The notes under the pieces were generated by a model, which saw only the letters and a list, made by a program, of their open reading frames with translations, made no database searches and was not told the origin of the DNA. From Pelagibacteraceae bacterium AG-464-P07 (lineage in GTDB: Bacteria > Pseudomonadota > Alphaproteobacteria > Pelagibacterales > Pelagibacteraceae): DNA of 64,000 bases. The stretch is from assembly GCA_003211695.1 (NCBI GenBank), contig QCSA01000003.1:1-64000 (forward strand), written 5' to 3'. Shown here one piece after another: positions 25,781 through 35,575 of this stretch. Positions within the stretch are counted from its first letter, which is position 1, and each line of letters begins with the position of its first letter. A program made the translations under genes and the position numbers.

Positions 25781-27517
25781 TTAAAGAGGTCTTAATTGTT
25801 TATTATAAAAGTTTTTATAAATTTCTGAATTTTTTAAAAGATGACTATGATTCCCTTCATCTACAACCCTACCTTGATCAACTATAAAAATTTTATTTGC
25901 TCTCAGTACGGTTGAAAGTATGTGAGCTATAATAATAGTTGTTTTGTTTTTTGTTAAATACATTATCGCTTCCTGAATTTTATATTCAGTATCTGCGTCC
26001 AAAGACGAAGTTGCTTCATCAAGTAAAATAATTGGTGCATTCTTAAGAATAGCTCTTGCTATGGATAATCTTTGTTTTTCACCACCAGATAGTCGGATGC
26101 CATTTTCTCCGATTATTGTATCGTATTTTTTTGGTAATTTTTCTACAAAATCATGTACAGCAGAAAATTTACATGCTTTGACAATCTTTTCTTCCGATGT
26201 TTTAGAAACCGCATAAGCAATATTTGCTAAAATTGTATCATCAAATAATGTAATATCTTGACTGACTAAAGAAATATTTTTTCTTAAGGAAAATAGAGAT
26301 ATATCGTAGATTGATTGATTATCAATAAGTATTTCACCATTCTTAGCGTTATAAAATCTTGGGATCAAATTCATTATAGTGGTTTTTCCAGCTCCACTGT
26401 GACCAACCAAAGCTATAATATTTCCGCCTTCTATTTTGAAATTTATAGATTTTAAAATTTCGTTATTACTATCATAGGCAAAACTTACATTTTTGTATTC
26501 GATTGTTGCTTTATCAATTACTAAATCTTTGGCATTTATATTATCGTCAATTTTTCTCTCTTCATCAATAACAGCTAAAACCCTTCTTGCTCCGGATAGA
26601 CCCTGGTTAATACCAATGTTAAGTGTAGCTAAGGATCTTACAGGTTGATACGATAACATCATTGCTGCAAGAAAGGAAAAAAAATTGTTTATTTCAAGAG
26701 TACCATCATCAACCATTATAGCAGAATAATAAATTAAAGCTGCAATCATAATTCCAGTCAAAACCTCCATAATCGGAGTAGCTCTCATAAGAACGATTCC
26801 CATTTTTTGACCTTTTTCTTTTGCCTCTTCTAAAAATTTATCTGCTCTTTCAAATTCAAATTGTTCTTTTTGATAAGTTTTAATTATTTTGGAATTTTTT
26901 AGTATTTCAGAAAGGTAAGTTGTGATCATTGCTATTTTTTCTTGAACTTGAGTTGTTATTTTGCCCATTCTTTTGCCAAGAGATTTTGCTGTAAAAGTTG
27001 CAAGTGGAATCATGATTATTGCCAATAATGAAAGTCTCCAATTTTGATAAAACATCAAACCTAACAAAGCGATTAAAGTTAAACTATCTTTTATTAAATT
27101 TAATACTGCTGAACTTACCAATTGAATAATTAGGGCTGCATCAAATAACAAGTGCGCTATAAATTTTCCAGAATGTTTTTTTTCAATCACTTGTGTATCA
27201 GCTTTTATTATTGCCTTGGTCAAGTTATGTTGAATTTCTTTTTCAATTGATGCACCAACTTTTATCATGGTCGTTCTTACAAGATAAAGTGAGATTCCTT
27301 TAATTGAAAAGGCTAACATTATTGCTATGGGAATTAATAACATAAACTCTTTATTTTTTTCCACAAAGATTTTTTTAATTGCTGGATCAAGTAACCAAGC
27401 TATAGCAGCAGTACTTCCGGCAATTATTATTGAAAAAATTAATGCTAAAAAAATTTTATTAAGATATCTATTAACATATTCATTATATAATCTTTTTATA
27501 ATTTCTTTGTTACTCAT
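25781..27517 (-). CDS. msbA: Lipid A/phospholipid ABC exporter MsbA
   Basis: This 578-residue half-transporter has six membrane helices, then an ATPase domain with Walker A GHSGAGKTT, signature LSGGEKQR and Walker B IILLDEATSS. It flips lipid A across the inner membrane. The gene context (waaA, lpxK, lpxL downstream) supports this substrate over other ABCB-type exporters. Confidence 0.92.
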   Translation of the reverse strand: MSNKEIIKRLYNEYVNRYLNKIFLALIFSIIIAGSTAAIAWLLDPAIKKIFVEKNKEFMLLIPIAIMLAFSIKGISLYLVRTTMIKVGASIEKEIQHNLTKAIIKADTQVIEKKHSGKFIAHLLFDAALIIQLVSSAVLNLIKDSLTLIALLGLMFYQNWRLSLLAIIMIPLATFTAKSLGKRMGKITTQVQEKIAMITTYLSEILKNSKIIKTYQKEQFEFERADKFLEEAKEKGQKMGIVLMRATPIMEVLTGIMIAALIYYSAIMVDDGTLEINNFFSFLAAMMLSYQPVRSLATLNIGINQGLSGARRVLAVIDEERKIDDNINAKDLVIDKATIEYKNVSFAYDSNNEILKSINFKIEGGNIIALVGHSGAGKTTIMNLIPRFYNAKNGEILIDNQSIYDISLFSLRKNISLVSQDITLFDDTILANIAYAVSKTSEEKIVKACKFSAVHDFVEKLPKKYDTIIGENGIRLSGGEKQRLSIARAILKNAPIILLDEATSSLDADTEYKIQEAIMYLTKNKTTIIIAHILSTVLRANKIFIVDQGRVVDEGNHSHLLKNSEIYKNFYNKQLRPL

Positions 27518-27529
27518 ATTTATTAAAAT

Positions 27530-28390
27530 TTAAATATTCGTAGCCATTAAAGTTAGAAAAACTAAAAAAGCAAAAAAATTATTACTTTTAAAAAGAATTA
27601 AGCAACTATTTGAATTATTTCTTTCTAGACGAGTCATTTGATAAAAAAGATGCATAACGGGAAAAGTTAAGAAAGTAAAATAATATATTTTATTTCCTTC
27701 CAAGAAACCCAAAATAATTAAAAACAAAACACAGATAAAGTAGCATAGACCAATAAAGATTTTATAATTTTCTTTAAATTTAATAGATGTTGATTTTACT
27801 CCAATTATTTCATCATCATTAATATCCTGAAAGCCATAAATGGTGTCATAGCCTAATGTCCAAAATATGGCTGCGATGTATAATAAAATAGGTTCTAATG
27901 ATATTTCTCCTATAAAAGCAGTCCATCCCATCAAAATACCCCAATTAAAAGTAAGACCTAAAAAAAGTTGAGGCCAGTAAGTTATTCGCTTCATATATGG
28001 ATAAGAGAAGGCAAATGGTATTGATAGTAAACCAAGAACAATTGTTAAAAAATTAAATTGAATTAAAATAATTAAAGCAATGAAACACAATAAAATTATA
28101 TACATAAAAGACTTTTGTGTTGAAATTCTTCCTGAGGGTATAGGTCTATTTTTTGTTCTATCTACTTTTTTGTCAAAATCCTTATCAACGATATCATTAA
28201 ATATACAGCCAGCACTGCGCATTAATACTGAGCCTACAAAAAATAAAATAATATATTTTATAAATAATCTGAATTCTCCAGCTTGATTAAAAGCCAGAGT
28301 TAATCCCCAAAGGCAAGGCCAAAATAAAAGCATAAAACCAATTGGTTTGTCTAGTCTAGTAAGCTCAATGAAAATTTTGATTTTATTCAT
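27530..28390 (-). CDS. ubiA: 4-hydroxybenzoate polyprenyltransferase
   Basis: This 286-residue membrane prenyltransferase of ubiquinone synthesis has the first Asp-rich motif NDIVDKDFDKKVDRTKNRPIPSGR (in pieces) and the second YDTIYGFQDINDD. About eight hydrophobic helices are seen. The start is ATG 28390. It lies 12 bases upstream of msbA and diverges from the DUF2721 gene. Confidence 0.95.
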   Translation of the reverse strand: MNKIKIFIELTRLDKPIGFMLLFWPCLWGLTLAFNQAGEFRLFIKYIILFFVGSVLMRSAGCIFNDIVDKDFDKKVDRTKNRPIPSGRISTQKSFMYIILLCFIALIILIQFNFLTIVLGLLSIPFAFSYPYMKRITYWPQLFLGLTFNWGILMGWTAFIGEISLEPILLYIAAIFWTLGYDTIYGFQDINDDEIIGVKSTSIKFKENYKIFIGLCYFICVLFLIILGFLEGNKIYYFTFLTFPVMHLFYQMTRLERNNSNSCLILFKSNNFFAFLVFLTLMATNI

Positions 28391-28433
28391 CCAATAATTT
28401 ACTTGTAAATAGCAAAGGGTAGATTCATAATCA

Positions 28434-28850
28434 ATGCGATTCGTTATGAATATTGATTATACTGTCGTTGCGCTCATGTTCCCAGCTATCCCGTTTACGA
28501 TAAGCATCTATAGCAATCGGTTTCATACCCTAAGTAGTTTGATCAGAAAATTACATGATGAATATATTTTTGAAAAACACATTCCTTCTGAATGGAAAAA
28601 ACAACTCATCAATTTGAATGGAAGAATTAAGCTGCTAAGGTATTCTATCGTTTTTGCAAGTTTTGGTTTCTTATTTAATATGCTTACAGTATTTGGACTT
28701 TATTTAAATAGAATATTGGAAGCTAGAATAATTTTTGGTTCCTGTTTGATCGCAATGATAATTTCAATTATTTTTTTTATTAGAGAAATTCAACTTTCCA
28801 CAAAAGCTTTAAAGTTACACTTATCAGATATGAAAATTAAACTAGATTAA
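28434..28850 (+). CDS. DUF2721 family membrane protein
   Basis: This 138-residue protein has three hydrophobic segments (about 5-25, 68-92, 100-118) and the family blocks SNRFHTLSSLIRKLHDEY and RIKLLRYSIVFAS. Function unknown. ATG 28434 or 28446 could start it. It is a lone plus-strand gene that overlaps the end of the quinone reductase by four bases. Confidence 0.75.
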   Translation: MRFVMNIDYTVVALMFPAIPFTISIYSNRFHTLSSLIRKLHDEYIFEKHIPSEWKKQLINLNGRIKLLRYSIVFASFGFLFNMLTVFGLYLNRILEARIIFGSCLIAMIISIIFFIREIQLSTKALKLHLSDMKIKLD

Positions 28851-29821
28851 GGAATAATAACTGCAGGACCAATTATTTTTCTACCCTCTAAATCTTTGTG
28901 GGCCTGCACGACATCCTCTAATTGGTATTTTTTAAATATTTCTATTTTAATTTTACCCAAACTAATTTTTTTGAACAATTTATCTGCACCTTCCTTTAAT
29001 TCATTTTTTGTTGCTAAGTAATGAAACATAGTGGGTCTTGTAAAATAAAGACTTTTTGGTTGTATTATCTTTTTTACATCAATATTTGCTACAGAACCTG
29101 ATGAATTTCCGAAGGACACCATCATTCCTCTCATTTTTAAGCATTCAATTGATCCTTCAAAAGTATTTTTTCCAACACCATCATAAACAACAGAAACGCC
29201 TTTGCCTTTAGTTAATTCCAAAACTTTTTTTGGAAAATCTTCCTTAGAATAGTTTATTACAAAATCGCAACCATTTTTTTTAGCTATGTCAATTTTTTCA
29301 TCTGATCCAACAGTTCCAATCACTTTGCATCCTAAACTTTTTGCCCATTGACAAAAAATTTGTCCAACACCACCGGCCGCTGCATGAAACAATAAAATCT
29401 CACTTGATGAAATAGGATAAGTTTTGTAAAGCAAATAGTATGCAGTCAAACCTTTTGTCATTAAAGTAGCGGCAATATTAAAATCTACTTCTTCTGGTAT
29501 TTTAACTAAATTTTTTGTGGGATAATTTCTTTCTGATGAATACGCTCCAAGTGGAACACCAGCATATGCTACACGATCGCCAATTGAAAAATCTTTAACT
29601 TTTGATCCAATTTTTTTAATGATACCCGAGCCTTCTGCACCTATGCCAGATGGTAGTTCAATAGGATATAAACCTGAACGATGATAAGTATCTATGAAAT
29701 TTAGTCCTATTGCCTTTTGTTCAATTAATACTTCTTCTGAGCCTGTTTTATCAAGCTCAATTGTTTCAATTTTTAGAACTTCTGGTCCACCAGTTTTTTC
29801 AATTTTTATAACTCTTGTCAT
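28847..29821 (-). CDS. qor: NADPH:quinone oxidoreductase (zinc-free MDR family)
   Basis: This 324-residue medium-chain dehydrogenase begins RVIKIEKTGGPEVLKIE and has GLNFIDTYHRSGLYP, HAAAGGVGQIFCQWAKSLG (the nucleotide-binding AxxGGVGxxxxQ) and VYDGVGKNTF. The zinc-ligand cysteines of alcohol dehydrogenases are absent, as in QOR. It abuts the pirin gene (TGA/ATG overlap at 29821). Confidence 0.9.
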   Translation of the reverse strand: MTRVIKIEKTGGPEVLKIETIELDKTGSEEVLIEQKAIGLNFIDTYHRSGLYPIELPSGIGAEGSGIIKKIGSKVKDFSIGDRVAYAGVPLGAYSSERNYPTKNLVKIPEEVDFNIAATLMTKGLTAYYLLYKTYPISSSEILLFHAAAGGVGQIFCQWAKSLGCKVIGTVGSDEKIDIAKKNGCDFVINYSKEDFPKKVLELTKGKGVSVVYDGVGKNTFEGSIECLKMRGMMVSFGNSSGSVANIDVKKIIQPKSLYFTRPTMFHYLATKNELKEGADKLFKKISLGKIKIEIFKKYQLEDVVQAHKDLEGRKIIGPAVIIP

Positions 29822-30660
29822 TATTGAACAAAGTTTCCGCTGTGATAATCTTGATTGGCTTTAATGATTTCTTCTTTAGTATTCATTACAAAAGGACCTC
29901 CTCTTGCAACTGGTTCACCAATAGGTTTTCCTGCTATGACCAGAAATTTACTTTTTTTATTAGCAGAAATATACAAATCATTTCCATTTTGAAGACAAAT
30001 TAGATTTGAATTTTGCAATTGGTCGTGCTTTTTATTTCCTATTTTTATCTCTCCTGTAACTAAGTAAACGAAAGCATTGTGTGAAGAAGGAATAATAAAA
30101 TTAAAAATTTTATCTTTTTCTAATTCTACATCTATGTAAATTGGATCTACTGAAATACCTTTTGCAGGACCAATTTTATCTTGATATTTTCCAGCTATTA
30201 TTTTGATTTTTTTTTCTTGATCTTTAAATTCAGGGATCTCTTTAGGCTCAATATTTTGATAAGAAGGTTTGCTCATTTTTAGTTTTGCGGGCATATTTAC
30301 CCATAATTGAAATCCATGTAATTTTCCTTCTTTCATAATAGGCATTTCAGAATGGATAATTCCACTAGCTGCCGTCATCCATTGTACACTGCCCGGACCT
30401 AAATCACCTTTATTGCCTGTACTGTCCTCGTGTCTAAATTCTCCATTGAGCATATAAGTGACCGTTTCTATTCCTCTGTGGGGATGAGGAGGAAAACCAG
30501 CAATATAATCATCCTTATTTTCAGAACCAAATTCATCAAACATTAAGAATGGATCAATTAAATCAAGTTCAGGGATTCCCATGCTTCTCTTTAGCTTAAC
30601 ACCAGCTCCATCAGATGTTTGAATAGCTTGAACAATTTTATTTACTTCTATAGTCGGCAT
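29821..30660 (-). CDS. Pirin family protein
   Basis: This 279-residue bicupin shows the pirin N-terminal block FPPHPHRGIETVTYMLNGEFRHEDS (read in pieces) with the metal-binding His residues, then GSVQWMTAASGIIHSEMP. The C-terminal cupin has RGGPFVMNTKEEI. Family members include quercetinases and redox-linked regulators; the actual role is unknown. It forms an operon with the quinone reductase. Confidence 0.92.
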   Translation of the reverse strand: MPTIEVNKIVQAIQTSDGAGVKLKRSMGIPELDLIDPFLMFDEFGSENKDDYIAGFPPHPHRGIETVTYMLNGEFRHEDSTGNKGDLGPGSVQWMTAASGIIHSEMPIMKEGKLHGFQLWVNMPAKLKMSKPSYQNIEPKEIPEFKDQEKKIKIIAGKYQDKIGPAKGISVDPIYIDVELEKDKIFNFIIPSSHNAFVYLVTGEIKIGNKKHDQLQNSNLICLQNGNDLYISANKKSKFLVIAGKPIGEPVARGGPFVMNTKEEIIKANQDYHSGNFVQ

Positions 30661-30708
30661 AAAATGATTTTGTTCTAAATGTTAAACTAATTCAAGTAGT
30701 TATATTTT

Positions 30709-31785
30709 TTATTTTCGCAATAAATCTTCTAATTTTTTTGTTTCACCAATTTTAAATATAACAGCATCCTCTTTATGATAACCATACCTATTTGTTGCAT
30801 TTTTAAATCGTACCGGAGGTTCCATTATTGGTTCTAGAGATAATACAACTGTCCCCCAGTGCATGCCAATCACTTTTTTACTTTTTAAATCTTGGGCAAT
30901 ATTTAAAGCTTCTTCGGGATTTGCATGATAGATAGATTTATCTTTTTTTGGCGCCATGGGGTAAAAATTATAGGCTCCTATATTAATAAAGGTTAAATCA
31001 ATAGGCCCATATTTTTCTCCAAGTTCTTTATAAATATTTCCATAGCCAGTGTCACAAGCAAATAATATTTTTTTATCTTTATACTCTATTAAAAAATTAC
31101 CCCACAAAGTTTTATTTGTGTCCCATAAACTTCTTTTAGACCAATGAACCGCAGGCACAAAAGTAATTTTTAAATCATTTACTTTTATTTCATCATACCA
31201 GTCCATTTCTTTTACATCTGAATAACCATTTCTTGTAAAATATTTTCCGAGTTTGAGAGGAGCTAAAACTTTGGCTTTTTTGTAAGGAAATCTTTGTATG
31301 GTTCTAGTGCTCAAGTGATCGTAATGATTATGTGTTAATAAAAATAAATTTACCTCTGGTATCTCCTTAAGATTAATTGCAGGATCTACATATCTTTTGG
31401 GACCAAAGATTAAAGGTCCCATATTTTTTTCAAAAACAGGATCAGTAATGATAGTGGTATTACCAAGTTTGATTAAAAATGTAGCGTGTCCTATCCAAGT
31501 CACATAATCTTTGTTTTTATATTTTTTAAGATTTTCTAAAACTTCTTTTTTATTTATGACATGATTTGGTGGAATATTTATATTAAGTTTATTTTTTTCT
31601 TTATTGAATATCTTAAAACTCCAATTAAAAGAAGGATCCCTTTGAGGAGAGCCTTCGGGATTTCTAAAAGTTCCATCTGGTAAGTGATGATAAGGTCTTT
31701 CTTTCATAGTTTTTGCAAAAGTACTATAATTTAAAAAAAAAAAGTTAATAACAATGAATAGAACAATGTAAAGTTTTTTTTTCAT
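30709..31785 (-). CDS. Secreted MBL-fold metallo-hydrolase (NAPE-PLD-like)
   Basis: This 358-residue protein has an N-terminal signal sequence (about 1-24) and a metallo-beta-lactamase fold. It shows WIGHATFLIKLGN, TDPVF, the metal-binding HNHYDH (152-157), PAVHWSKR, and DTGYG, typical of the NAPE-PLD/UlaG-like group. It probably acts as a periplasmic hydrolase on lipids or phosphodiesters, but the substrate is not known. The start overlaps the divergent rsmE by two bases. Confidence 0.85.
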   Translation of the reverse strand: MKKKLYIVLFIVINFFFLNYSTFAKTMKERPYHHLPDGTFRNPEGSPQRDPSFNWSFKIFNKEKNKLNINIPPNHVINKKEVLENLKKYKNKDYVTWIGHATFLIKLGNTTIITDPVFEKNMGPLIFGPKRYVDPAINLKEIPEVNLFLLTHNHYDHLSTRTIQRFPYKKAKVLAPLKLGKYFTRNGYSDVKEMDWYDEIKVNDLKITFVPAVHWSKRSLWDTNKTLWGNFLIEYKDKKILFACDTGYGNIYKELGEKYGPIDLTFINIGAYNFYPMAPKKDKSIYHANPEEALNIAQDLKSKKVIGMHWGTVVLSLEPIMEPPVRFKNATNRYGYHKEDAVIFKIGETKKLEDLLRK

Positions 31786-32503
31786 GACTTCTAAAATAAG
31801 ACTATATTTTTCTGATAAGATTGAAAGTGATTTGGTAGCGCATCTAAATAAAAACCAATCACATTATATCAAAAATGTAATGAGATTAAAACCAGGGGAA
31901 AATTTATCTATTTTTAATAGTTATGGTGAATGGAATTCAAAAATCGAAAGTTACCAGAAAGGAAAGGCACATATAAAGGTTTTAGATAAAGTGCGAGATA
32001 GAGATAACGAAAAAAAAATTTGGCTAGCATTTGCACCATTAAAACAAAATCCATTAAATTTTATGATACAGAAAGCCACAGAACTTGGTATTCAAAAATT
32101 TATTCCTTTAGTATGTGAAAGATCGATAGTAAAAAATATTAACGCTGAAAGAATTAAAAAGATTATAATTGAATCGAGTGAACAATCAAATCGACTTTCA
32201 ATACCAGAAATAAAAAAAATTGAACCATTAAAAAATTTTCTGAAAATTTTTTCAAAAAATGGATGTATAATTTTTTGTGATATAAATTCTAACAAAAAAA
32301 ACTTAAAAGAAATTTTAAGGAAAAAGATTGAAGGACCAATATGTATTCTTGTAGGCCCCGAGGGAGATTTTTCTGAAAACGAAAGACAATTAATAATCAG
32401 TCTCAATCAAGCATATCCTTTATCTTTAGCCTCCAATATATTGCGAGCTGAAACAGCTGCCATAGCGGCTATTACTATTGTTAATTTTCAGCTTAATTTG
32501 TAA
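31784..32503 (+). CDS. rsmE: 16S rRNA (uracil1498-N3)-methyltransferase
   Basis: This 239-residue SPOUT-class methyltransferase has HYIKNVMRLKPG at the N-terminus, FMIQKATELGIQKFIPL, and the knot region GPEGDFSENE followed by LASNILRAETAAIAA. It diverges from the metallo-hydrolase with start codons overlapping by two bases, so the promoters of both must lie inside the opposite gene. Confidence 0.94.
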   Translation: MTSKIRLYFSDKIESDLVAHLNKNQSHYIKNVMRLKPGENLSIFNSYGEWNSKIESYQKGKAHIKVLDKVRDRDNEKKIWLAFAPLKQNPLNFMIQKATELGIQKFIPLVCERSIVKNINAERIKKIIIESSEQSNRLSIPEIKKIEPLKNFLKIFSKNGCIIFCDINSNKKNLKEILRKKIEGPICILVGPEGDFSENERQLIISLNQAYPLSLASNILRAETAAIAAITIVNFQLNL

Positions 32504-32589
32504 TAATTTTTATACAAAAATGTCGCAAGAAAATTAGTATATCTTTTGCGTTATTCAGGTATGTATATAGTGGGTTTATTGAGAAAAAA

Positions 32590-32844
32590 ATGAGTACTTC
32601 GTATACAATTTTAGCGTCGGTCATTGGTCTTTTATTGTTATTTCTATACCTGTCGTGGATGTATGTTTCAGCGAAATATGTATGGTTAAAGGACAATAAT
32701 AATTCAGTTACAGAAAAAAATCCAAAGCGATGGAAAAACATTGTGGATTCAAAAAATAGAGACCTTGGATGGTTTGATTTAGGCAATCACATAATAATTA
32801 TAGGAGTTGTTTTGTTTGCAATATTTATTGTAAAGAATACATAA
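32590..32844 (+). CDS. 84-residue membrane protein at the head of the cox operon
   Basis: Two hydrophobic helices (about 5-29 and 65-82) frame a polar, basic middle. The first 31 residues match the N-terminus of the Rieske protein encoded at 58682 at 19 of 31 positions, including LFLYLSW and VS-K. No family is recognised. It starts four bases before coxB, in the same direction, and is the first gene of the oxidase operon. This suggests a role in assembly or as a small subunit, which is inference from position. Confidence 0.75.
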   Translation: MSTSYTILASVIGLLLLFLYLSWMYVSAKYVWLKDNNNSVTEKNPKRWKNIVDSKNRDLGWFDLGNHIIIIGVVLFAIFIVKNT

Positions 32845-32848
32845 AAAA

Positions 32849-33697
32849 ATGTTTCCGTTAATAGTGGCACATATTTTTGTTTTGATAATTGTGGCTTCGG
32901 TCGCCTTTCATTTTTGGTCTCCTTGGTGGTGGACTCCCGTTGCTTCTAATTGGGGAGGGATGGACGATACAATCCTTCTTACATTTTGGGTAACCGGAGC
33001 AGTGTTTATTGCAGTGTGTTTGTTCATGGCTTATTGCATATGGCGTTATCGTTATCAGAAAGATAGAAAAGCTGAATATAAGCCTGAAGATAAAAAATTA
33101 GAATTTCATCTTACTTGGTTAACCACACTAGGCGTGATAGTTATGCTAGCCCCAGGACTTGTGGTTTGGCATAAATATGTAACAGTTCCTGAAGATGCTC
33201 TTAACGTTGAAGTCGTAGCTTATCAATGGGGTTGGAAATATAGATTACCTGGTGAAGATGATATTTTAGGTAAGACCGAAATAAAATTTATAAGTGACGA
33301 AAATCCTTTTGGTTTAAATTTAAAAGATCCAAATGGCAAAGACGATATATTAGTAGATAGTGGCGACCTTCATTTACAGATAGATAAACCTGTTAAATTT
33401 CTACTTCGATCTATAGATGTTCTTCATAATTTTTATGTTCCCCAGTTTAGAGGAAAGATGGATATGGTTCCAGGTCATGTTACCTATTATTGGTTAACTC
33501 CGATAAGAACCGGAGATTTTGAAGTTTTGTGTGCAGAATTTTGTGGGGTTGGACATTATGCAATGAGAGGTCGTGTTATTGTAGATGATGAAAAAAATTA
33601 CAATCAATGGTTGGCTCAACAAATTACCTTTGAAAAGATGTTAGCTCAAAATAAAATAGATAACAAATCATTGAAACTAGTAAAAAATATAGAATGA
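32849..33697 (+). CDS. coxB: Cytochrome c oxidase subunit II
   Basis: This 282-residue protein carries the CuA electron-entry site. YQWGWKY is at 125-131, and the CuA ligands are His193, Cys228, Glu230, Cys232, His236 and Met239 (CAEFCGVGHYAM). Three N-terminal hydrophobic segments (about 3-20, 43-63, 92-108) are one more than in the usual mature protein; the first may be an uncleaved signal. No fused haem c domain. Four bases follow the 84-residue gene. Confidence 0.95.
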   Translation: MFPLIVAHIFVLIIVASVAFHFWSPWWWTPVASNWGGMDDTILLTFWVTGAVFIAVCLFMAYCIWRYRYQKDRKAEYKPEDKKLEFHLTWLTTLGVIVMLAPGLVVWHKYVTVPEDALNVEVVAYQWGWKYRLPGEDDILGKTEIKFISDENPFGLNLKDPNGKDDILVDSGDLHLQIDKPVKFLLRSIDVLHNFYVPQFRGKMDMVPGHVTYYWLTPIRTGDFEVLCAEFCGVGHYAMRGRVIVDDEKNYNQWLAQQITFEKMLAQNKIDNKSLKLVKNIE

Positions 33698-33736
33698 ATT
33701 TAATGATACTATTATTTATGATAAGGCTTAGAAATT

Positions 33737-35575
33737 ATGTCTGATGAATTTGAACATAAAATAGAAACAAAGGCAGATACCATAGCTGATGCGGGATCGG
33801 TTACTTCTGGATCAACAGCTGGTATTGATTATGTTCCAGCGCATGAAAGGCCAGATCAAGAACTTTATCATTCACATAGTTGGTGGACAACATATGTGTT
33901 TTCTCAAGATGCAAAATATATTGGAATTCAATATGCCCTTACAGCAATAGGTACAGGATTAATTGGATTGGTGCTTTCATGGATGATGAGATTACAACTT
34001 GCTTTTCCTGGCTTGGGTATTCTCGAACCTTCTTCATATTATCAGTTCATTACCATGCACGGAATGATTATGGTAATTTATTTGCTCACCGCACTATTTC
34101 TAGGTGGGTTTGGAAATCTTCTTATTCCACTCATGTGCGGAGCTCGAGATATGGCTTTCCCTTATGTAAATATGATTAGTTATTGGGCATTCCTATTGGC
34201 AGTGATAATTCTACTCGCAAGCTTTTTTGTTCCCGGTGGACCAACTGGAGCCGGTTGGACTTTATATCCACCTCAAGCAATAACCTCAGGGACACCAGGA
34301 AGTTCAGCGGGTATTGTATTAATGTTGATATCCCTTTGTGTTTTCGTAGCAGGTTTTACGATGGGTGGTCTAAATTATATTATTACCATGTTGCAATCTC
34401 GTGCTCGTGGAATGACTTTAATGAGATTGCCTCTTACTTGTTGGGGTATTTTTACAGCAACGGTACTTGCTTTGTTGGCTTTCCCTGCACTCTTGGTTGG
34501 TTGCATAATGATGACGCTTGATAGTTTATTGGGTACAAGTTTTTTTATGCCTGCAATGATTTCAATGGGAGAACATCTATCTTATGATGGTGGCAGTCCA
34601 CTATTATTTCAGCATCTTTTTTGGTTCTTTGGTCATCCCGAAGTTTATATTATAGCATTACCAGCTTTTGGTATCATTTCAGATCTTATATCGGTTCATG
34701 CTAGAAAAAATATTTTTGGTTATAGAATGATGGTTTGGGCAATCGTAGGCATCGGTGCTTTAAGCTTCTTTGTTTGGGCTCACCATATGTATGTTAGTGG
34801 AATGACACCTTGGTTTGGTTACTTTTTTGCAACCACAACTTTGATTATTGCTGTTCCAACAGCGATTAAAGTTTACAATTGGGTTTTAACTCTTTGGAGA
34901 GGAAATATTCAATTAACTTTGCCGATGCTATTTTCCTTAGCCTTCATCGTTACATTTGTTAACGGAGGATTAACAGGTATATTTTTAGGAAATGTAACAG
35001 TAGATGTACCTCTATCTGATACTTATTTTGTAGTTGCTCATTTTCATATGGTTATGGGGATAGCTCCTATTTTAGTCGTATTCGGTGCCATTTATCATTG
35101 GTTCCCTTTGATTACTGGAAGAATGTTAAATGAAGGAATGGGCAGAATCCATTTTTGGATAACCTTTTTAGGCTCTTATGCAATTTATTTTCCAATGCAC
35201 TATCAAGGATTTGTGGGAGTACCGAGAAGATATTTTGAAATCTATGACAGTCCATACATAGCCACGTCAACACTTCATCTAAATGTATTTATTACCATAG
35301 CTGCTTTGATTGTTGGTGCTGCTCAACTGGTATTTTTATTTAATTTGATATATAGCGCTCGAGCAGGAGAAAAGTCCGAAAAAAATCCTTGGAAAGCAAA
35401 CTCTTTAGAATGGTTAACTCCTGAAATGCCTCCTGGGCATGGAAATTTTGGAAAAGAATTACCAGTGGTTTACCGTTGGGCTTATGATTTTAATGTTCCT
35501 GGGGCTGACAAAGATTATATTCCGCAAACTGTTCCTCCAAGTGAAGTAAGATCTGCCAAGGTTGAAAAAACATGA
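33737..35575 (+). CDS. coxA: Cytochrome c oxidase subunit I
   Basis: This 612-residue catalytic subunit is an A1-type haem-copper oxidase. Ligands visible are His108 and His437 (low-spin haem), His435 (haem a3), and His300, His349 and His350 (CuB). Tyr304 lies in FGHPEVY with proton-channel Glu302, and Asp138 (ARDMAFP) is at the D-channel mouth. It has a hydrophilic N-terminal extension of about 55 residues. Its stop overlaps the next ATG. Confidence 0.97.
   Translation: MSDEFEHKIETKADTIADAGSVTSGSTAGIDYVPAHERPDQELYHSHSWWTTYVFSQDAKYIGIQYALTAIGTGLIGLVLSWMMRLQLAFPGLGILEPSSYYQFITMHGMIMVIYLLTALFLGGFGNLLIPLMCGARDMAFPYVNMISYWAFLLAVIILLASFFVPGGPTGAGWTLYPPQAITSGTPGSSAGIVLMLISLCVFVAGFTMGGLNYIITMLQSRARGMTLMRLPLTCWGIFTATVLALLAFPALLVGCIMMTLDSLLGTSFFMPAMISMGEHLSYDGGSPLLFQHLFWFFGHPEVYIIALPAFGIISDLISVHARKNIFGYRMMVWAIVGIGALSFFVWAHHMYVSGMTPWFGYFFATTTLIIAVPTAIKVYNWVLTLWRGNIQLTLPMLFSLAFIVTFVNGGLTGIFLGNVTVDVPLSDTYFVVAHFHMVMGIAPILVVFGAIYHWFPLITGRMLNEGMGRIHFWITFLGSYAIYFPMHYQGFVGVPRRYFEIYDSPYIATSTLHLNVFITIAALIVGAAQLVFLFNLIYSARAGEKSEKNPWKANSLEWLTPEMPPGHGNFGKELPVVYRWAYDFNVPGADKDYIPQTVPPSEVRSAKVEKT

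Noticed and set aside
33880-34521. Plus-strand open frames inside coxA
   Set aside because: They are out-of-frame shadows of the clear oxidase subunit I gene and show no conserved motifs.
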